Made by a program: the position numbers and the translations under genes
In this document: positions 1 through 7,124 of the stretch, piece by piece
Numbering within the stretch: the stretch's first letter is position 1
Layout: the number at the start of each line of letters is the position of its first letter
Assembly (NCBI GenBank): GCA_030149595.1
Contig: JASFBI010000029.1
Span: 1-10,393, forward strand
DNA: 10,393 bases
Source: Desulfobacterales bacterium
GTDB lineage: Bacteria; Desulfobacterota; Desulfobacteria; Desulfobacterales; DAOWNP01
Direction: 5' to 3'
Notes under the pieces: generated by a model
Told to the model about the DNA's origin: nothing
The model's database searches: none
The model's input: only the letters and a program-made list of their open reading frames with translations

Positions 1-9
1 GCAATTGTA

Positions 10-909
10 ATGAATTTTACCCTAAAATATATTCTAAAACCAATTCAAACACACATGAAAATAAAACCGTCATCCATGCGTTTTGTAAAAAAACTCATTG
101 ACATGGGTTCATGTATCATGGCGAAAGTTCCGGATTTTATTTCCATAAAAAAAGTCAATGCCTTTGGAACATCTGCCGAGTGGATTATCCCCAAAGATAT
201 TGCAGACAACAACAAGGTTTTACTATATATGCACGGGGGCGGTTATTTTTTTAGCTCTCCATTATCCCACCGGCCTATTACATGGAGGTTATCCAGCAAA
301 GCTTCTGTCAAAGTTTTAAGCATTGATTATCGTCTGTTACCTGACCACACCATGTGTGAGTGCTGGGAAGATGCCATTAGAAGTTACAAATGGTTATTAG
401 ACGAAGGATATAAACCTGAAAATATCGTTATTGCAGGGGATTCAGCCGGAGCAGGCCTGGCTCTCTCTACACTGTTTCAAATCAAAAAAAGCCACCTGCC
501 TCAACCGGCTGCTGCTGTATGTATTTCTCCTTTTGCAGATATTAGTGGCAGCAGCACAACACTTAAAACCAATGCCCGAAATGATCACATGTTCCATGTG
601 AATGCCGTACACAGTCTCCAGGCATTTTTAAGAGAGTCCTGTGACCCAAAAAACGCTATGATTTCACCTGTTTTTGGCGATTATGAAAATCTGCCCCCTC
701 TTTTCATTCAGGTATCTGATACTGAAATGTTCTATGGAGATTCAATCAGTATAAGAGAAAAAGCTGAAAAGGCAGGGATTGAGGTTAAGTTTAGTGTATG
801 GCACAACATGCCCCATGTATTTACCATCTTAGCCAACTTTGTTCCTGAAAGTAAAGAAGCTATCTCTGAAATAGCCTCTTTTGTTATGGATAAACTGAAA
901 ATAAATTAA
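10..909 (+). CDS. alpha/beta hydrolase, hormone-sensitive-lipase (HSL) type esterase
   Basis: Predicted serine esterase/lipase of the alpha/beta-hydrolase fold; in this family the enzyme hydrolyses carboxyl esters of short to medium acyl chains. The oxyanion-hole motif HGGGY lies at residues 75-79. The nucleophile elbow GDSAG lies at 143-147, with Ser145 as nucleophile. The likely acid is Asp237 (VSDTEM) and the likely catalytic His is His269 (MPHVF). The length of 299 aa is normal for the HSL family, so the gene looks complete and intact. The ATG at 10 is the assumed start, but the frame stays open to the window edge and too little upstream sequence is visible to judge a ribosome binding site. 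Met16 and Met23 are alternatives. There is no obvious signal peptide, so it is probably cytoplasmic. It is convergent with the GTPase gene downstream and shows no operon partner here. Substrate cannot be inferred. Confidence 0.9.
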   Translation: MNFTLKYILKPIQTHMKIKPSSMRFVKKLIDMGSCIMAKVPDFISIKKVNAFGTSAEWIIPKDIADNNKVLLYMHGGGYFFSSPLSHRPITWRLSSKASVKVLSIDYRLLPDHTMCECWEDAIRSYKWLLDEGYKPENIVIAGDSAGAGLALSTLFQIKKSHLPQPAAAVCISPFADISGSSTTLKTNARNDHMFHVNAVHSLQAFLRESCDPKNAMISPVFGDYENLPPLFIQVSDTEMFYGDSISIREKAEKAGIEVKFSVWHNMPHVFTILANFVPESKEAISEIASFVMDKLKIN

Positions 910-1053
910 AGAATGTAAAATTAATACGTCTCTTTCATGATTTGTTGTGGATAAAACTAAATAAAAAACCCAGACCAACAGGATATTGTAAACGTTAGCT
1001 TTAAATATATAAACAGCCTGTTAAAAAAACACAGAAACTTATTTTTTTAAAAA

Positions 1054-1090
1054 AAAGGAGTATATAATGGAGTATGCAAACAGAACCTGA
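1054..1090 (+). other. orphan strong Shine-Dalgarno site with a 7-codon mini-ORF
   Basis: The near-perfect ribosome binding site AAAGGAG (1054-1060) is followed after 6 nt by ATG at 1067, but that frame closes after 7 codons (TGA at 1088-1090). A second ATG at 1074 opens a 25-codon frame ending at 1151 (starts MQTEPEAKLIQYF). Its spacing from the SD is about 13 nt, which is too long. This could be the start of a decayed gene, a tiny peptide gene, or chance in A-rich DNA. Nothing else is recognisable in the 287-nt gap 910-1196. Confidence 0.25.
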
Positions 1091-1167
1091 AGCAAAATTA
1101 ATTCAATATTTCCAAATTGCTTTTATAATAAATATTAATAAGTTATCTTGAACTTGAAGAAATTTTA

Positions 1168-1184
1168 ATTCTGTAACACAGAAT
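1168..1184 (-). terminator. possible weak terminator hairpin after the GTPase gene
   Basis: A perfect inverted repeat (ATTCTGT, 3-nt loop, ACAGAAT) lies 12 nt beyond the stop codon of the GTPase gene. On the minus strand it is followed by TAAAATTTC, which is T-rich but not a continuous U tract, and the stem has only two G/C pairs. It is a candidate for 3' end formation rather than a canonical intrinsic terminator. Confidence 0.3.
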
Positions 1185-1196
1185 GCAAAGTATAAA

Positions 1197-2630
1197 TTAA
1201 GAATTTTCAATCAATCCATGCTTTTTGTCACTTTGGGAGATGTTTTGTAATATCTCACACAACATCTCCTTCAGTAAATTACGATCCGAATCTTTTTTCA
1301 AACTGTCATTACTGCAGACAGAGGAATAAAACCGCTGAAAGTCCCCTCTCTTTTTATTATCCCATTCAGCTGTGAAACCAGCCTTTGCAGCTCCTTTAGT
1401 AAAGGACTCAACAGATGAATAATCACGGCGTCCATGTGTCCAGTTAATAATGTATGAATAGAAAATCAATGCACGATCAACAAGGATATAAATAAACGGA
1501 ATGTTATCCATGGGTCCAATTTGAATCTGGTATCCACCAAGGTTAAGCCCCATCACCTTAGCTCTAATTAAACGTTTTCCTCCCCCAAGTGCAGTCCACC
1601 CAGCACATAGCAGCCCGCCTGCAGCGGTCAAAATACCAAATGTCAAGCCTGCTGCTGCAAGGTCTAATGCAGCACCAACAGTGCCTCCTGTCATAGCAGC
1701 GAGAGTAACAAGCTGCTTTTGGGTCAATCCTAAAACCTGCGATGTCCTTTTGCTAAACAGATCGCAACTCAAAATAGAACAGGCAGGAAGGGGAAAGTTA
1801 AAAATATTATGTTTAAAAAGCTTTCTGATTTTTTGATGAGCCCTTTTTTCTATCTTTTCAATACCTCTGTTATACTCCTTTTCCATCCCATGTTTCAGCT
1901 TTTTTTCATTACTCTTTTTTGTATAATCTTTGGTAATAGAATACTCCAGACACTCCTCCAATAAATCGCAAATAATTTCAGCAGTCTGACTATTACGCTG
2001 TTTCCAGTCCTTTTCAAAGGCTGATATCACCGTATCTATAACTTCTCCCCAATCCTGATCAATTCCCTTCAGATTTTTAAGCAGTTTAATCCTCTCTGCA
2101 TAAACGGCCTTATTGGCATTAAAAATCCGAATCGCATTAAAACTTTTGCGAAATTCCCTCTTCCACTCTTCCAGATATACAGTTTCATCCTCTTTGCAGT
2201 TGATAATCGCCATACGTGGACGACCGGTCAGGCGAAGAATCTCCATCTCCGCAAGATCCATTTTCCGAACAGGTCTTGATCCGTCTACCACATAAATGAT
2301 CCCTGCTCCCCTGTTAATCGGTTCAAGAAGTATTACATCATCTCTGAAATCCGGCTTTTCTGCATGGGTTTCAAAATAACTATGAAGTATGCCATCATCA
2401 GCTTCCTGGTAATTTTTCATCCAGGCCAGCGTTTTTCTCGGGTTTTGAAAACCAGGAGTATCTATAAAACGGATAATCTCCTGCCCGTCAATAACAACCG
2501 GAAAAGTTTGACACTCAACAGTCTCTCCAGGATAAGATGAAACCCTTACACTGTCATCTTCTGACAGTGTAGATACTACCGCAGATTTGCCTTCATTGGG
2601 ATGACCTACAATGGCAAATTCAGGAATCAT
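1197..2630 (-). CDS. TrmE/Era-like GTPase with C-terminal DUF3482 region
   Basis: P-loop GTPase of the translation-factor (TrmE-Era-like) group fused to a region matching DUF3482, a family of unknown function. Numbering from the ATG at 2630 (477 aa): G1/Walker A GHPNEGKS 9-16; G2-like PGET with Thr37; G3 DTPG 57-60; G4 region NCKED 144-148, which departs from NKxD. A charged helical stretch (about 235-275) follows. A Gly/Ala-rich hydrophobic segment (about 307-350) could insert in or lie on the membrane. The family-like stretch with VDRAL and HGRRD is at about 384-403. I chose the ATG at 2630 because GGAG lies 6 nt upstream and it starts 1 nt after the upstream stop codon. An ATG at 2642 (GAGGAG 10 nt upstream) and a TTG at 2651 are alternatives. 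It is translationally coupled to the DUF2868 membrane protein, so the two probably form a complex. Cellular role unknown. Confidence 0.88.
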   Translation of the reverse strand: MIPEFAIVGHPNEGKSAVVSTLSEDDSVRVSSYPGETVECQTFPVVIDGQEIIRFIDTPGFQNPRKTLAWMKNYQEADDGILHSYFETHAEKPDFRDDVILLEPINRGAGIIYVVDGSRPVRKMDLAEMEILRLTGRPRMAIINCKEDETVYLEEWKREFRKSFNAIRIFNANKAVYAERIKLLKNLKGIDQDWGEVIDTVISAFEKDWKQRNSQTAEIICDLLEECLEYSITKDYTKKSNEKKLKHGMEKEYNRGIEKIEKRAHQKIRKLFKHNIFNFPLPACSILSCDLFSKRTSQVLGLTQKQLVTLAAMTGGTVGAALDLAAAGLTFGILTAAGGLLCAGWTALGGGKRLIRAKVMGLNLGGYQIQIGPMDNIPFIYILVDRALIFYSYIINWTHGRRDYSSVESFTKGAAKAGFTAEWDNKKRGDFQRFYSSVCSNDSLKKDSDRNLLKEMLCEILQNISQSDKKHGLIENS

Positions 2631-2631
2631 A

Positions 2632-4239
2632 TTACTCTCCATTGGGTACAAGCTCCTCTATCCCTATGTAGGAATCTCCCAGAGCATTTAGTTTCTGTCT
2701 CCATACTGTTAAGTCTTGTTCTTTCACAGAAGTAAAGACAATGCCCTGTCTGGGCAGCCCGATAAGACCCACCCAGATCATTGAGCTCTTACCCAAAGCC
2801 TTTCTCAAATCACGGATAAAGAGCAGACTTTCTCTTATGGGTGGCTGCCATGCTTCCTGGAGAATTAACAGATTTGTCAGAAGACCCTCCTTATTCATAT
2901 TGGAAAGCTCATGGATAATCCGATTATCCTCCTCCTCCCCTGCATCAAGTCTAAACTTTAGTTGAACTGGATGCCCAAAGATTTTTAAAATAACACTTTC
3001 AAGCTCATCATCTGTGAATGCCTCAAAAATATCATCAGGAACAAGTACAACTATACCTTTTACTTTTAAAACATCCAGCTTGCCTTCTGGTATATCTTCG
3101 ACAGATGTTTTTACACTGTCCCCTTGATGAAAGTTCCCGGAATCTACAAAATTTCCTTCTGTACTAATTAGAGGTGTTCTCATTCTGTTTAGAAGTTTTC
3201 CACAGCTTTTGTGTCTAAAACAAATTTTTGAAAGCACTTTTTTCTGAACAACAATTCCAGCAGCAAGAAGTATCAATCTCGGCAGCAAACCATAAGTCAG
3301 GACAGCAAAACATAAAAAAGGCCACCACGAAACCAGGTCATTGGTTGAAAGATGATATATACCATCTTTTAAAACCATATGACTCCCCTGGATCTGGTCA
3401 AAAGTTGGGTGGCCAAAATCAGCCTTTACCATCCATGCCCAGGGAAGAGAAACAACCTGAACCAGTTTAAATACAGTCTGATCACTTACTTGTACTGTAG
3501 ACTGCCATCCAAAAGCAATATCTGATATTAATACCCTTATAAAGGTGGTCCCCAGAACCCCCAAATTAAACCCGATTCCAAAGATCTGAATTAAAATAAA
3601 TACAGGCCAGTAAAATAGTGAACCGTAGACCTGCCCCTTTCCCCTGATCATACCCATAACTGTCTCAAACCCTGCACGATCTGATACATCAAGATTTTTT
3701 AGTGTATGATGTTTTATTTTTATGATCACTCTGGTCATAAACCCGCTGACCAGAGTGTAGATTATAGAAATCCGAAATGGACATTTTACCACTTTACGGA
3801 CAAGAAATATCACAAGAAGAAACAAAACAGCAAAAAATTGTGCGAAAACAAAAAACATGAGATAGTATGAGACATTAAGAAGCTCCATGCCCCGGTAGTT
3901 CAGAAACGATACAGTCATACCATAGCCTGATAAAAGACCCAAAATCAAAAGGCAGAATCCCATAATACGGCATACCCCATGAAAGGTCTCTCCCGGCAAC
4001 AAAGCACCTGTGGCTCTGTCCTTTTTTTTTATTTTTCTTATCTGTTCCAGCCACACACGGATAGATTTTTTGGGAGTTAAAACGCCATCTTTTTCAAGAG
4101 GTAAAATTTTATTTAAATAGATACCCCTGTCCCTTTTCAACAGGACTTGCCGGGTAGATTCAGACTCCATACCTACATCACTATAAAGAAAATATTCCAA
4201 ATCAATTATATCTTTAATAAGCCAGGTAGTTTTTTTCAT
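2632..4239 (-). CDS. DUF2868 family multi-pass membrane protein
   Basis: Membrane protein of 535 aa that I assign to DUF2868, a family of unknown function usually encoded directly before a GTPase/DUF3482 gene, as here. The N-terminal ~85 residues are hydrophilic. Hydrophobic segments lie at about 91-113, 124-147, 211-240 (possibly two passes) and 303-331. Between the last two is the motif FGWQST (243-248), which I recall as typical of the family. The C-terminal ~200 residues are soluble and include a predicted alpha/beta segment (VKGIVVLVPDDIF) and an acidic stretch (DAGEEED). The start ATG at 4239 has only a weak SD (AAGAA). No convincing promoter is seen in the 222-nt gap upstream (4240-4461), which also follows the mla cluster, so read-through from that cluster is possible. 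Base use looks somewhat less AT-biased than in the mla genes, but I did not compute this. A membrane anchor or partner for the GTPase is the most natural inferred role. Confidence 0.85.
   Translation of the reverse strand: MKKTTWLIKDIIDLEYFLYSDVGMESESTRQVLLKRDRGIYLNKILPLEKDGVLTPKKSIRVWLEQIRKIKKKDRATGALLPGETFHGVCRIMGFCLLILGLLSGYGMTVSFLNYRGMELLNVSYYLMFFVFAQFFAVLFLLVIFLVRKVVKCPFRISIIYTLVSGFMTRVIIKIKHHTLKNLDVSDRAGFETVMGMIRGKGQVYGSLFYWPVFILIQIFGIGFNLGVLGTTFIRVLISDIAFGWQSTVQVSDQTVFKLVQVVSLPWAWMVKADFGHPTFDQIQGSHMVLKDGIYHLSTNDLVSWWPFLCFAVLTYGLLPRLILLAAGIVVQKKVLSKICFRHKSCGKLLNRMRTPLISTEGNFVDSGNFHQGDSVKTSVEDIPEGKLDVLKVKGIVVLVPDDIFEAFTDDELESVILKIFGHPVQLKFRLDAGEEEDNRIIHELSNMNKEGLLTNLLILQEAWQPPIRESLLFIRDLRKALGKSSMIWVGLIGLPRQGIVFTSVKEQDLTVWRQKLNALGDSYIGIEELVPNGE
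2637..2640 (-). promoter_or_regulatory. Shine-Dalgarno site deciding the GTPase start
   Basis: GGAG, 6 nt before the ATG at 2630, lies inside the last codons of the upstream DUF2868 gene, whose TAA (2634-2632) sits between the SD and the ATG. This is the arrangement expected for termination-reinitiation coupling of the two genes. A second SD-like GAGGAG at 2653-2658 could serve the ATG at 2642. Confidence 0.55.
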
Positions 4240-4461
4240 AATAATTCTTAGCAGTTAATCTATTCCCATATGATCTTAAGGAAGTCTTTTTGTTTTTTTT
4301 CTTTAACTATCCTGTACCCGAACAAAAACTGTCTTTTTCACCAATCTCTGTGTCAGATCTATGTATAAGAAAATTTGATATTTTCTGAGCTGTTGCTTCA
4401 AAAGCTTTAAAATTTTATAAGCGAACAACAGTAAATAAAATTAAAACAGGGTACAATTTTT

Positions 4462-5457
4462 TCAACTACTGCAGTAGTAAACTCTTTTATTTTTACGATT
4501 ATCACTTAATATCCGCCCTTTAAATTCAAGGTGATCAAGAGTAAGTCTTATCCAGCCTTCAGCCATTTTATATTTTATCCAGCCCTGACCTTTATATATT
4601 TTTTTGACAATATCACCCACAGATAATGATTTTTGTCTGGAGTACTTAATCACGCTATATACCTGAAGAGTTCTTAATTCTCTCCATCGAATAATCTGTT
4701 TAATTCTTTGCTTGGGCTTTAACACAGGACTTCCATGGGCTGTTAATATTATTTTAAGCCCTGGCAAATTTTTCATATACAAAAGAGATGATAAATATTT
4801 TGTCAGTGAAGACCTTGGAGGCCCAAGCCAGGTAGTGATTGATCTTAATATATTATCACCTGCAAATAAAACTCCGGTTTCCTGATTATATAAACTGATG
4901 TGATCATCACAATGACCCGGAGATGGAAAAACTTTCCAGATTTTATTATTAATACTTATATAGGAATCATCATCTATCATAACATCAGCCTGTTTTAAAA
5001 ATCTGGTGCCATAATTTTTTTCATATAAAACTTCTACTGCAGGTTTGAGCATATTAATCAAGCCATGTTTATAACTCTTAGATTCATCACTGCTTAAAGT
5101 CTCTTCGTATGATTTTCTATACTCTTTTTTTGAAGTAATCAATCTTGACATTGCAGGTGTAAGCAAGACAGATGCTTTCAATTTTTTTTTCAGTTCATAA
5201 AGCCCTGAAAAATGATCAGGATGGGAATGGCTTACCAAAATTTGCGAAATATCAGTTCCCATAGAATGTTTTCGGCAATATGCTCTTATTTTTGATATCT
5301 CCTTCATCAAAAAATTAACAGACCGCCTGTCCCCATAGCCTGCATCAAAAATCATCCCATTGTTTCCGGGTATTATATAGATATTTACCGGAGGTTTTAA
5401 AACACTTATTCCTCCGGTACAGGTAACCATAAAAATCCCTTTGCATATCTGCTGCAT
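4462..5457 (-). CDS. MBL-fold metallo-hydrolase (LACTB2-like), last gene of the mla cluster
   Basis: Metallo-beta-lactamase-fold hydrolase of 331 aa. The zinc-binding signature HSHPDH is at 77-82. Further ligands are His182 (PGHCDDH), Asp201 (FAGDN) and His241 (TAHGSP), so the dinuclear metal site looks complete. The C-terminal ~60-70 residues (about 265-325) resemble the winged-helix tail found in LACTB2-type and related MBL proteins. There is no signal peptide, so a cytoplasmic location is likely. The ATG at 5457 begins 3 nt after the mlaA stop, with AAAGAG a few nt upstream, so it is almost certainly in the same transcript as mlaA. The MBL fold covers ester, thioester and phosphodiester hydrolysis, so the substrate cannot be read from the sequence. 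The operon context makes a role in lipid or envelope metabolism possible, as an inference only. Confidence 0.88.
   Translation of the reverse strand: MQQICKGIFMVTCTGGISVLKPPVNIYIIPGNNGMIFDAGYGDRRSVNFLMKEISKIRAYCRKHSMGTDISQILVSHSHPDHFSGLYELKKKLKASVLLTPAMSRLITSKKEYRKSYEETLSSDESKSYKHGLINMLKPAVEVLYEKNYGTRFLKQADVMIDDDSYISINNKIWKVFPSPGHCDDHISLYNQETGVLFAGDNILRSITTWLGPPRSSLTKYLSSLLYMKNLPGLKIILTAHGSPVLKPKQRIKQIIRWRELRTLQVYSVIKYSRQKSLSVGDIVKKIYKGQGWIKYKMAEGWIRLTLDHLEFKGRILSDNRKNKRVYYCSS
4465..4478. repeat. 14-nt perfect palindrome at the 3' end of the MBL-fold gene
   Basis: ACTACTGCAGTAGT is perfectly self-complementary and covers the last codons before the TGA stop of the MBL-fold gene. It is not followed by a T tract on the minus strand, so it is not a standard terminator. 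It might still stabilise the 3' end of the operon mRNA, or be chance arising from TAC TAC TGC AGT AGT codons. Confidence 0.3.
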
Positions 5458-5460
5458 AAT

Positions 5461-6273
5461 TTACTCTTTATTTCTCTTATCTCTATATTGAACATATGCA
5501 CTGCGAATAGCTTCATATGGTTCAAATGATGACTCTATTAAAGATTCATAATCATCCATTTTAAAGGCTGCCTCATTTAAAAAATACAGACCGGATACAC
5601 CTGCTCTAACTTTTGCAGAATCTGCATATAATACTGGATCAAGGAACATATCAAAAACAGAACCTATAGAGTCCCGCAGTGATGAAGGTCCAAAAAATGG
5701 CCAGACAATATAAAAACCATTACCCATACCATATACAGCAAGGGTTTGTTTCATATTTTCATCATTGATTACAAGCCTCGGATCTTTTTTTGCAGGATCT
5801 AAAAAACCTAAAACCCCTGCTGTCGTATTTAACAAAAAACGTCCAATTTCATTTCCTGCTGAAACAGGTTTTGCCTGTAAAAAGCATGAAACAATCCTTA
5901 CAGGAGCTGACAGATTAGTAAAAAAATTTCTGACAGATTGCCTTGCAGCATTCGGCACAACTGCCTTATATCCTCTGCATACAGGCTTTACCACCCAAAA
6001 AAAAAGTTTATCATTGAAAACAAATATAGTCTTATTATAATAGTATAATGGATCATAGATATATACTGTATTATCCTCTTCTTCCTCTTCCTCATCTAAA
6101 AAATCAAGATTTTCATCTAAAAACTCATCTTCAATCTCTTCCGTATCTACATTTATAACAGTTGGAACTTCAGGCTCTTTTTGAAACCCGCCATTTTTTT
6201 TTACATTTGAAACATGGGTGCATGAGATCATAAACAGACAAAAAACAACTGTTATAAAATTTGTAACCTTCAA
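5461..6273 (-). CDS. mlaA: MlaA (VacJ) family outer-membrane lipoprotein
   Basis: MlaA sits in the outer membrane and removes mislocalised phospholipids from the outer leaflet, handing them to MlaC. The 270-aa product has a lipoprotein signal peptide with the lipobox MISC (Cys18; Met at -3 is unusual). A long acidic linker (about 42-67, including a run of six Glu) follows. The MlaA domain starts with YDPLYYYNKTIFVFND (73-88), and family features continue through NFFTNLSAPV (116-125), GRFLLNTTAGVLGFLDPA (144-161) and WPFFGPSSLRD (191-201). The start codon is TTG at 6273: AGGA lies 8 nt upstream, an in-frame TAA lies 21 nt upstream, and the next Met is inside the signal peptide. The protein is slightly longer than E. 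coli MlaA because of the linker. A gap of 184 nt separates it from mlaC, and the MBL-fold gene follows after 3 nt. Confidence 0.95.
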   Translation of the reverse strand: MKVTNFITVVFCLFMISCTHVSNVKKNGGFQKEPEVPTVINVDTEEIEDEFLDENLDFLDEEEEEEDNTVYIYDPLYYYNKTIFVFNDKLFFWVVKPVCRGYKAVVPNAARQSVRNFFTNLSAPVRIVSCFLQAKPVSAGNEIGRFLLNTTAGVLGFLDPAKKDPRLVINDENMKQTLAVYGMGNGFYIVWPFFGPSSLRDSIGSVFDMFLDPVLYADSAKVRAGVSGLYFLNEAAFKMDDYESLIESSFEPYEAIRSAYVQYRDKRNKE

Positions 6274-6456
6274 AGGGAATATCCTGTTCTTTTAATTTTT
6301 TATATGAAACTCTGTCCAACAAACCGTAATCATGAGAGTTTCTATTTTTGTTGTGACAGATAAATCTGCCTGAAAAATCCAGATCAGCCTCATGGCTGTT
6401 ATTAAAATAAAACCCTGCTATCCAAAAAAAAGAATAAAACTACAAATCTTTTTCAT
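6170..6456 (-). pseudogene. possible decayed or frameshifted secreted-protein ORF between mlaC and mlaA
   Basis: One nucleotide after the mlaC stop, an ATG at 6456 opens MKKICSFILFFG and then hits TAG. A run of eight T residues (complement of 6424-6431) precedes that stop. Re-reading one base there (a -1 slip, or one lost T) opens a 95-codon frame down to a TGA at 6170, inside mlaA. The joined reading begins as a convincing signal peptide (Lys-Lys, hydrophobic core, then NNSHEA before DLDFSGRF), as in exported or barrel proteins. The remainder is not recognisable and overlaps the mlaA start by about 100 nt. Most likely it is the N-terminal remnant of a lost gene. Slippage, sequencing error and chance remain possible. 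It would explain the unusually wide mlaC-mlaA gap. Confidence 0.35.
6282..6285 (-). promoter_or_regulatory. Shine-Dalgarno site for the TTG start of mlaA
   Basis: AGGA lies 8 nt before the TTG at 6273. The upstream frame holds a TAA and no ATG or GTG between it and the TTG, which supports a TTG start. Confidence 0.5.
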
Positions 6457-6457
6457 A

Positions 6458-7081
6458 CTATTTTTCAGCTTCTTTTTTATCAAAAACATCTTCTACTCTC
6501 TTTTTTTTCAATCTTTCTATTAACTGAGCAGGAGACTCTTTAAAAAGAATCTTGTTAAACTGGGTTCTATAATTTTTAACCAGGCTGACACCTTCAATAT
6601 TAACATCATAAATTCTCCACTTTTTTTTGCGTAAAATCATGCGATAATTTATATCAACCACAGTTGAATTTCTTGGAATTACAGTTTTTACAATTGCTTT
6701 GGACGCACTCAGTTTTTCCTGACTTAAATATTGAACAACCTCTCCTTTATAAGCATCCTTGATTTTATCATAGTAAGTGGATGATAAAAAATCAGCAAAA
6801 ACCATAGAGAACTCCTTGCGCTCTTTTGGTAAAAAACGCCTCCAGTTTCTTGCTAAAACTCTTTTTGAGACCTCAGTAAAATCAAACACTCTTTTAGATA
6901 TTTTAATTACTTTTTTTTTATATATCTGATCTTTGTCAGGATTTTTTTTAAAATCAGGCTCTTCAAAAACACTTACTATTTCATTAATAGGACCTTTAAG
7001 AGCATCCATGGGCATCTGTTCGGCCATTACAAAAGAGCAATAAAAAAGACAGGTAAATAATAAAATTATAACCTTTTTCAT
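6458..7081 (-). CDS. mlaC: MlaC family periplasmic phospholipid-binding protein
   Basis: MlaC carries phospholipid between MlaA at the outer membrane and the MlaFED complex at the inner membrane. The 207-aa product has a clear Sec signal peptide (MKKVIILLF...) with probable cleavage after Ala20 (VMA|EQ). The mature part follows the family pattern: an N-terminal helix with PINEIVSVF, then FDFTEVSKRVLARNWRRFLPKERKEF (about 66-91), YYDKIKDAY, the beta-sheet core with IPRNSTVVDINYRM, and KKWRIYDVNIEGVSLVKNYRTQF near 153-175. Length matches E. coli MlaC (about 211 aa). The ATG at 7081 has a strong SD (GGGGGAG, 8 nt away). It lies 43 nt after mlaD. Known regions are intact and I see nothing degenerate. 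Confidence 0.95.
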   Translation of the reverse strand: MKKVIILLFTCLFYCSFVMAEQMPMDALKGPINEIVSVFEEPDFKKNPDKDQIYKKKVIKISKRVFDFTEVSKRVLARNWRRFLPKERKEFSMVFADFLSSTYYDKIKDAYKGEVVQYLSQEKLSASKAIVKTVIPRNSTVVDINYRMILRKKKWRIYDVNIEGVSLVKNYRTQFNKILFKESPAQLIERLKKKRVEDVFDKKEAEK

Positions 7082-7124
7082 TATTTTATCTCCCCCATAA
7101 AAAATATTCTAAAATCAATTATTA

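Noticed and set aside
2113..3470. Plus-strand open frames at 2113-2295, 2741-2965 and 3228-3470
   Set aside because: They lie antisense to well-supported GTPase and DUF2868 genes, have no recognisable domains, and look like shadow frames.
4240..4461. Promoter for DUF2868 or terminator for the mla cluster in the 222-nt gap
   Set aside because: I looked for -35/-10 pairs and hairpin plus T-tract structures on the minus strand and found none convincing. The gap is AT-rich and otherwise featureless.
5765..6040. Plus-strand open frame inside mlaA
   Set aside because: It is antisense to a clear MlaA coding region and its translation is not protein-family-like.
6385..6398. Small hairpin CAGCC-TCAT-GGCTG in the mlaC-mlaA gap as a terminator
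   Set aside because: It has a 5-bp stem and no T tract on the minus strand, and the downstream mlaA gene has no obvious separate promoter.
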